Positions 59,806 to 64,000 of a DNA stretch of 64,000 bases are shown here, piece after piece. The translations under genes and the position numbers were made by a program. Within the stretch, counting starts at the first letter, position 1; every line of letters begins with the position of its first letter. Origin of the DNA: Dehalococcoidales bacterium (GTDB lineage Bacteria > Chloroflexota > Dehalococcoidia > Dehalococcoidales > UBA2162). Location: positions 59,097 through 123,096 of the forward strand of contig JAUYHA010000081.1 in assembly GCA_030690265.1 (NCBI GenBank), read 5' to 3'. The notes beneath the pieces are model-generated. The model made no database searches. It was not told where the DNA came from and was given only the letters and a program-made list of their open reading frames with translations.

Positions 59806-60458
59806 TGGTTCAGGTCAAGATTTGCGGGTTATCGGAAATAGAGCCTGCCCTGGCGGCCGGTGAAGCGGGAGCAAACTTTCTGGGCTTGATTTTTGCCCCC
59901 AGCCGGCGCCAGGTCTCTCCCGAAAAAGCCTTGCCCGTGGTTGAGGCAATCCAGAGTCTCAGCCCCCGCCCGGCGGTGGTGGGCGTTTTTGTTAATACCG
60001 CCGCCAGCGAAGTCAATCGTATCGCCGACCAATGCCGACTGGACCGGGTACAGCTCAGCGGCGATGAAAGCTGGCAGTATTGCCAGGAGATTGAAAGACC
60101 GGTGATACAGGTAATCCATGTTGCCCAGGGACAAAAAACTGAAGATATAATCATTGACATAGAAAAAGGTTATCGGGTACTCTCAACAAAGGAGTTTATC
60201 TGCCTGCTGGACACCCATTCGACAGCAGTCTACGGCGGAACGGGACAGGTCTTTAACTGGCAACTGGCAAAAGAGGTGTCAGCAAAGTTCCCGGTCATGG
60301 TCAGCGGAGGACTCACCCCGGCCAATGTCGGTCAACTGGTTGAAGAGGTTCGCCCCTGGGGGGTCGATGTTTCCTCCGGGGTAGAGACTGAGGGTAAAAA
60401 GGATATTTCTAAAATCAGAGACTTTATAGGGGCGGTGAGAGAAGCCGAAAGGAGTTAG
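59805..60458 (+). CDS. trpF: Phosphoribosylanthranilate isomerase
   Basis: TrpF isomerises PRA to CdRP. The 217 residues begin VQVKICGLSEIEPALAAGEAGA (catalytic Cys in KICG at about 4-7), with LIFAPSRRQVSPEKA (about 28-42), the catalytic-Asp loop LLDTHSTAVYGGTGQVFNW (spread over 134-152), and GGLTPANV (about 165-172). Confidence 0.95.
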   Translation: MVQVKICGLSEIEPALAAGEAGANFLGLIFAPSRRQVSPEKALPVVEAIQSLSPRPAVVGVFVNTAASEVNRIADQCRLDRVQLSGDESWQYCQEIERPVIQVIHVAQGQKTEDIIIDIEKGYRVLSTKEFICLLDTHSTAVYGGTGQVFNWQLAKEVSAKFPVMVSGGLTPANVGQLVEEVRPWGVDVSSGVETEGKKDISKIRDFIGAVREAERS

Positions 60459-60461
60459 TTA

Positions 60462-61649
60462 TTGCAGCCTGATAAGAAGGGATATTTTGGTGATTACGGG
60501 GGACGGTTCGTTCCGGAGACGCTGATGCCGGTGCTGGACGAGCTGGAGAAAGCCTATGAAGAAGCTAAGGCTGATGCCGGCTTCTGGGCGGAGTTTGATT
60601 CCCTCTGTCGTGATTACGCAGGAAGACCGACCCCTCTCTACCCGGCAGAGAAACTGACCAGGCACTGCGGCGGAGCCCGGATTTTCCTGAAACGGGAAGA
60701 CCTGGCCCACACCGGAGCCCACAAGATTAACAATTCTCTTGGGCAGGGTCTCCTTGCCCTGAGAATGGGCAAACGAAGAATCATTGCCGAGACAGGCGCC
60801 GGACAGCACGGAGTGGCTACCGCCGCCGTATGCGCCATGCTGGAACTGGAGTGCATTGTTTATATGGGAGAAGAAGATGTGAAACGCCAGTCACTCAATG
60901 TCTTCCGTATGAAGCTGATGGGCGCCGAGGTAAGAGCGGTTTCCTCAGGCAGCCGGACGCTGAAAGACGCCATCAACGAAGCGATAAGAGACTGGGTGAC
61001 CAATGCCAGGGATACCTACTACCTCCTCGGCTCAGTAGTGGGTCCCCATCCCTATCCTATGATGGTGCGGGACTTCCAGTCGGTAATCGGTAAGGAAGCC
61101 CGGCAGCAGATACTGGCAAAGACGGGCCGCCTGCCTGATTATATCATCGCCTGTGTCGGCGGCGGCAGTAACTCAATGGGCATCTTCTATCCCTTCCTGG
61201 ATGATAAGTCGGTCAAGCTCATCGGGGTGGAAGCCGGGGGCAAAGGACTGGAAAGCGGAGAGCACGCCGCTTCACTGTCAAAGGGAAGAGTGGGAGTACT
61301 CCACGGAGCCAAATCCTATCTTCTCCAGGATACCTACGGCCAAATTAAAGAGACACACAGCATCTCGGCTGGGCTGGACTATCCGGGCGTTGGTCCCGAG
61401 CACAGCTACCTGAAAGATAGCGGACGGGCCAGCTATGTCGCAGTAAGTGATAAGGAAGCCCTGGAAGGTTTTCAGCTTCTCTGCCGTACCGAGGGCATCA
61501 CTCCGGCTCTTGAGCCGTCTCACGCTATATCTTACGCTGCTACCATGGCAGGCTCCCTGGACGAAGAGCAGACCATTATCGTCAACCTCTCCGGGCGGGG
61601 CGATAAAGATATGAATATCGTTGCTGAAGCACTGGGGGTAAAGCTTTGA
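60462..61649 (+). CDS. trpB: Tryptophan synthase beta subunit
   Basis: TrpB makes tryptophan from indole and serine with PLP. The 395 residues carry the internal aldimine K88 in HTGAHKINN, the PLP phosphate loop [10 protein letters not shown] (about 229-238), and ETGAGQHG (about 110-117). TTG start with GAAAGGAG upstream. A standard TrpB1 that pairs with the overlapping trpA. Confidence 0.97.
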   Translation: MQPDKKGYFGDYGGRFVPETLMPVLDELEKAYEEAKADAGFWAEFDSLCRDYAGRPTPLYPAEKLTRHCGGARIFLKREDLAHTGAHKINNSLGQGLLALRMGKRRIIAETGAGQHGVATAAVCAMLELECIVYMGEEDVKRQSLNVFRMKLMGAEVRAVSSGSRTLKDAINEAIRDWVTNARDTYYLLGSVVGPHPYPMMVRDFQSVIGKEARQQILAKTGRLPDYIIACVGGGSNSMGIFYPFLDDKSVKLIGVEAGGKGLESGEHAASLSKGRVGVLHGAKSYLLQDTYGQIKETHSISAGLDYPGVGPEHSYLKDSGRASYVAVSDKEALEGFQLLCRTEGITPALEPSHAISYAATMAGSLDEEQTIIVNLSGRGDKDMNIVAEALGVKL

Positions 61650-62434
61650 GTCGCATCGAAGCTGTCTTCAAGCAAGCGGGGCATACCGCTCTTATCCCCT
61701 ATGTCACCGTAGGTTATCCTGACATTGAAACTACCCTGGAGGTAGTCCCCCTGCTTGCCAGTAGCGGCTGTGATATTGTCGAGCTGGGCATACCCTTCTC
61801 CGACCCTCTGGCTGACGGTGTCACCATCCAGGAGGCAAGCTTTCGTGCTTTACAGAACGGTATTACTCCCCAGACCTGCCTTGATATAGCCAAAGAATTA
61901 AGAAAGAAGGTTGACATACCGCTGGTGTTCATGACCTATTTCAATCCTGTCTTCAGTTATGGCCTTGAAAAGTTCTGCACCGCCTGCGCCGGAGCCGGTG
62001 TCGACGGCTTGATTATCCCCGACCTGCCCCCGGAGGAAGGCTCGGAACTGGAGGTATGCAGTCAACAGCATGGGATAGACCTCATTTACCTTCTGTCCCC
62101 GACCAGCACCGAAGAGCGTATCAAGCTGGCAGCTGAGAAGTCCCGCGGATTCATCTACCTGGTCTCGGTTACCGGCATTACCGGGGTCAGGAATAGTCTG
62201 CCTGCGGGTCTGGAGACACTTGTTGCCAGAGTGAAGAAGGCAGTAAAAAAGCCGCTCTGCGTCGGCTTCGGGATATCAACCCCGGAGCAGGCAGGACGGG
62301 TAGCCGGGATAGCTGACGGAGTGATTGTCGGCAGCCGGATAATCCAGCTTATAGAAGCCGACAGGTCACTGGCAAAGGTAGCCGATTTCACCAGGGGACT
62401 AAGGGGCGCACTTGACCGGGCAGATAAAAAATAG
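61646..62434 (+). CDS. trpA: Tryptophan synthase alpha subunit
   Basis: TrpA cleaves indole-3-glycerol phosphate and passes indole to TrpB. The 262-residue TIM barrel has the catalytic Glu in [16 protein letters not shown] (about 45-60) and Asp in [23 protein letters not shown] region (about 100-135). TTG start (TTGAGT) overlaps the trpB stop by four bases. Ends the operon. Confidence 0.96.
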   Translation: MSRIEAVFKQAGHTALIPYVTVGYPDIETTLEVVPLLASSGCDIVELGIPFSDPLADGVTIQEASFRALQNGITPQTCLDIAKELRKKVDIPLVFMTYFNPVFSYGLEKFCTACAGAGVDGLIIPDLPPEEGSELEVCSQQHGIDLIYLLSPTSTEERIKLAAEKSRGFIYLVSVTGITGVRNSLPAGLETLVARVKKAVKKPLCVGFGISTPEQAGRVAGIADGVIVGSRIIQLIEADRSLAKVADFTRGLRGALDRADKK

Positions 62435-62451
62435 CTGCTCGGATTTCCCTT

Positions 62452-63666
62452 TTACAGAATCACTCCCTGCTCTTTCAGCCCGGCAATCCTCTCCCGGCTA
62501 TAGCCTAAATCAAGCAGAATCTCCTCAGTGTTCTGTCCCGGCTCAGGAGCCGGAGTCCTCATTGAAGCCGGGTCCTGGCGGAAGCGGACCGGACTGGCTA
62601 ATATCTTTACCGGCCCGGCAGGATGAGGTAAATCGACAAAAAAGTCATTAGCCAGGGCTTGAGGGTCAGCAGCAACCTCCTCAGGGGTTTGCATCCGCGA
62701 ATAAATCTGGTGGTATTTCCGGAGAAGTCCCTCCCATTCCTCGACAGTCCTGGTGGCGAAAACTTCATCTATGATACGAATCAATTCCTCACAATTTTTT
62801 GCACGGCTTTCTACGCTGGCAAACCGGAGGTCATTTTCCAGCTCGGGACGGCCAAGAGCCTGACAGAACTCAGGCCAGTAAGTCTGGGGATGATGAAAAT
62901 CAAATATTTGAATCCATCTATTGTCCTTGGTGCGGTAAGAGTTAGTCAGCGGATTCCGCTGCCTGGAATGGATTTCTGGATGCTGGGGCACTCCACTTAG
63001 AGCAGCCTGAATATTTCGGGCGATGCTCCAGAGACCGGAATGAAAGAGACTGATTTCTATTTCCTGTCCTTTGCCCGTCTTTTCTTTATGCAGCAGGCTG
63101 CCCAGGACAGCGGAAACCAGATGGCCTGAAGTTATCCTGTCACCCAATCCACCGGGCCTTTTAATTGGAGCCCTGCCCGGTTCGGTGAGCAGGTACTGTA
63201 TTCCGGAGCGAGCCCAGAAGGCCGTTTCGTCAAAAGCCTGTTCATCTTTATCCGGTCCTTGAGAACCGTAACCGTTAACAGAGACATAAACAAGCCCGGG
63301 ATTAAGCTGGCTGAGCGTATCATAGCCCAGCCGGAGCTTTTTGAGAGAGTTTACTTCAAAGTTTGCCATAAAAACATCAGATTTTTGAACAAGCTGACAG
63401 AGGATGTCCCTGCCGGCTTCCTGTTTCAGGTCTACCGCCAGACTCCTTTTGTTCCGGTTGGTGAACTGGTTGAGAGGATTAACCGTTACACCACCAACCT
63501 TCATCTCCCTGGCTCCCGGACTTTCCGGCACCCCACCGTCCCGGCGCCCGGTCACCGGCTCTACCTTGATGATATCAGCTCCCCAATCAGCCATTAAGGC
63601 ACTTGACGATTCGAGTACCGTGCCGTTCTCCATCGCCAGTGCCTTCAGACCATCAAGTATCCCCAC
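62452..63666 (-). CDS. CaiB/BaiF family CoA-transferase
   Basis: A 404-residue class III CoA-transferase. Characteristic are MGILDGLKALAMENGTVLESSSALMADWGADIIKVEP at the start (spread over 1-37), NRNKRSLAVDLK (about 70-81), the YGSQGPDKDEQAFDETA region and LGDRITSGHLVSAVLG. The catalytic Asp of class III enzymes (in the AFDETAFW segment) appears present. Substrate unknown; in this phylum such enzymes act on aromatic, carnitine-like or dicarboxylic acids. A second copy follows upstream. Confidence 0.93.
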   Translation of the reverse strand: MGILDGLKALAMENGTVLESSSALMADWGADIIKVEPVTGRRDGGVPESPGAREMKVGGVTVNPLNQFTNRNKRSLAVDLKQEAGRDILCQLVQKSDVFMANFEVNSLKKLRLGYDTLSQLNPGLVYVSVNGYGSQGPDKDEQAFDETAFWARSGIQYLLTEPGRAPIKRPGGLGDRITSGHLVSAVLGSLLHKEKTGKGQEIEISLFHSGLWSIARNIQAALSGVPQHPEIHSRQRNPLTNSYRTKDNRWIQIFDFHHPQTYWPEFCQALGRPELENDLRFASVESRAKNCEELIRIIDEVFATRTVEEWEGLLRKYHQIYSRMQTPEEVAADPQALANDFFVDLPHPAGPVKILASPVRFRQDPASMRTPAPEPGQNTEEILLDLGYSRERIAGLKEQGVIL

Positions 63667-63684
63667 TATTACGCTACCTCCTTA

Positions 63685-64000
63685 TCAGGCAATTACTCCC
63701 TGCTCTTTCAGCCCGCCAATATCTTCCCGGCTATAGCCCAGGTCAAGGAGAATCTCTTCAGTGTGCTGTCCCAGCTCAGGAGCCGGAGTTCTCACTGAAG
63801 CCGGGTTTCGGCGGAATTTAGTCGGGCTGGTTAAAACTTTCATTCTTCCAGACGGGTGAGCTAAATCGACAAAGAAATCGTTAGCCAGAGCCTGGGGGTC
63901 AGTAATAGCTTCTTCAAGAGATTGAATTGGAGCGAAGATTAGATGGTTTTTTCTACAGAGCTTATTCCACTCCGCCAGTGTCCTGGTAGCAAAAACTTCG
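63685..64000 (-). CDS. CaiB/BaiF family CoA-transferase, C-terminal part (continues past the window)
   Basis: The last 104 residues of a second class III CoA-transferase, cut by the right edge. Its ending, ILLDLGYSREDIGGLKEQGVIA, and ALANDFFVDLAHPSGRMKVLTSPTKFRRNPASVRTPAPELGQHTEEI match the neighbour closely, so this is a tandem duplication. It lies 18 bases upstream of the first copy and probably heads the same operon. Confidence 0.9.
   Translation of the reverse strand, partial: EVFATRTLAEWNKLCRKNHLIFAPIQSLEEAITDPQALANDFFVDLAHPSGRMKVLTSPTKFRRNPASVRTPAPELGQHTEEILLDLGYSREDIGGLKEQGVIA

Overview
The window reads as chromosomal DNA of an anaerobic or microaerophilic, chemotrophic bacterium. The aromatic gene order, the HerA/NurA pair, the TatABC layout and the many short dispersed palindromes recall Chloroflexota of the Dehalococcoidia type. 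This is inference from gene content: there is no rRNA here and I could run no search. Genes are dense and often overlap. TTG and GTG starts are common, and three genes have a good Shine-Dalgarno followed by a near-cognate codon.

Layout. 1-0.9 kb: 3' part of an HD-containing tRNA nucleotidyltransferase-like gene. 1.0-3.3 kb: secD-secF. 3.25-4.4 kb: a consensus promoter, a structured leader that looks like a NiCo (czcD) riboswitch with terminator, and a cation diffusion facilitator gene. 4.4-5.5 kb: a LysE-type exporter and cutA. 5.5-11.2 kb: nurA and herA, separated by an accessory block (toxin-like ORF, DUF2283 protein, a DNA methyltransferase fused to an Mrr-like nuclease domain, a lysine-rich micropeptide) and preceded by a small HerA partner. 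11.2-14.3 kb: patatin, rsmA, ispE, rubrerythrin. 14.3-16.4 kb (minus): small protein, flavodoxin, a second CCA-type nucleotidyltransferase. 16.8-22.0 kb: MATE transporter, YHS protein behind a strong promoter with a palindrome, an uncharacterised membrane and envelope cluster with a CcmE-like OB-fold protein, NfeD-like, YbaN and FmdB proteins.

22.0-31.3 kb (minus): an overlapping aromatic operon, HMGL-like aldolase-aroB-aroD-aroE-aroK-aroA-aroC-pheA, then a DsbA-fold protein and tyrA. Its leader carries an operator-like dyad, a hairpin and a 35-codon ORF. 31.6-32.8 kb (minus): tatC, tatB-like, tatA. 33.1-34.5 kb: CcdA-like and TlpA-like thiol-redox proteins. 34.6-46.0 kb: a large redox, iron and acetate region with six ferritin-fold proteins counting the rubrerythrin, flavoredoxin, rubredoxin, flavodiiron protein, universal stress protein, acetyl-CoA synthetase, cupredoxin, a two-subunit 2-oxoacid:acceptor oxidoreductase and a VOC protein. 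46.0-50.6 kb: Lon-type protease, MarC, pyruvate kinase flanked by about 90-bp direct repeats. 50.8-52.6 kb: a frameshifted membrane gene, HicAB, an HhH-like protein and tRNA-Ala(CGC). 52.7-54.5 kb: gatB and secG. 54.5-62.4 kb: a T-box (Trp specifier) and trpEG-TPR-trpDCFBA. 62.4-64.0 kb (minus): two tandem CaiB/BaiF CoA-transferases, the second running off the window.

Together these encode almost all of chorismate, phenylalanine, tyrosine and tryptophan synthesis (no recognisable DAHP synthase), much of the Sec and Tat export machinery, a dense O2/peroxide detoxification set, and reductive acetate-to-2-oxoacid metabolism. The strongest regulatory signals are the Trp T-box and the candidate NiCo riboswitch.
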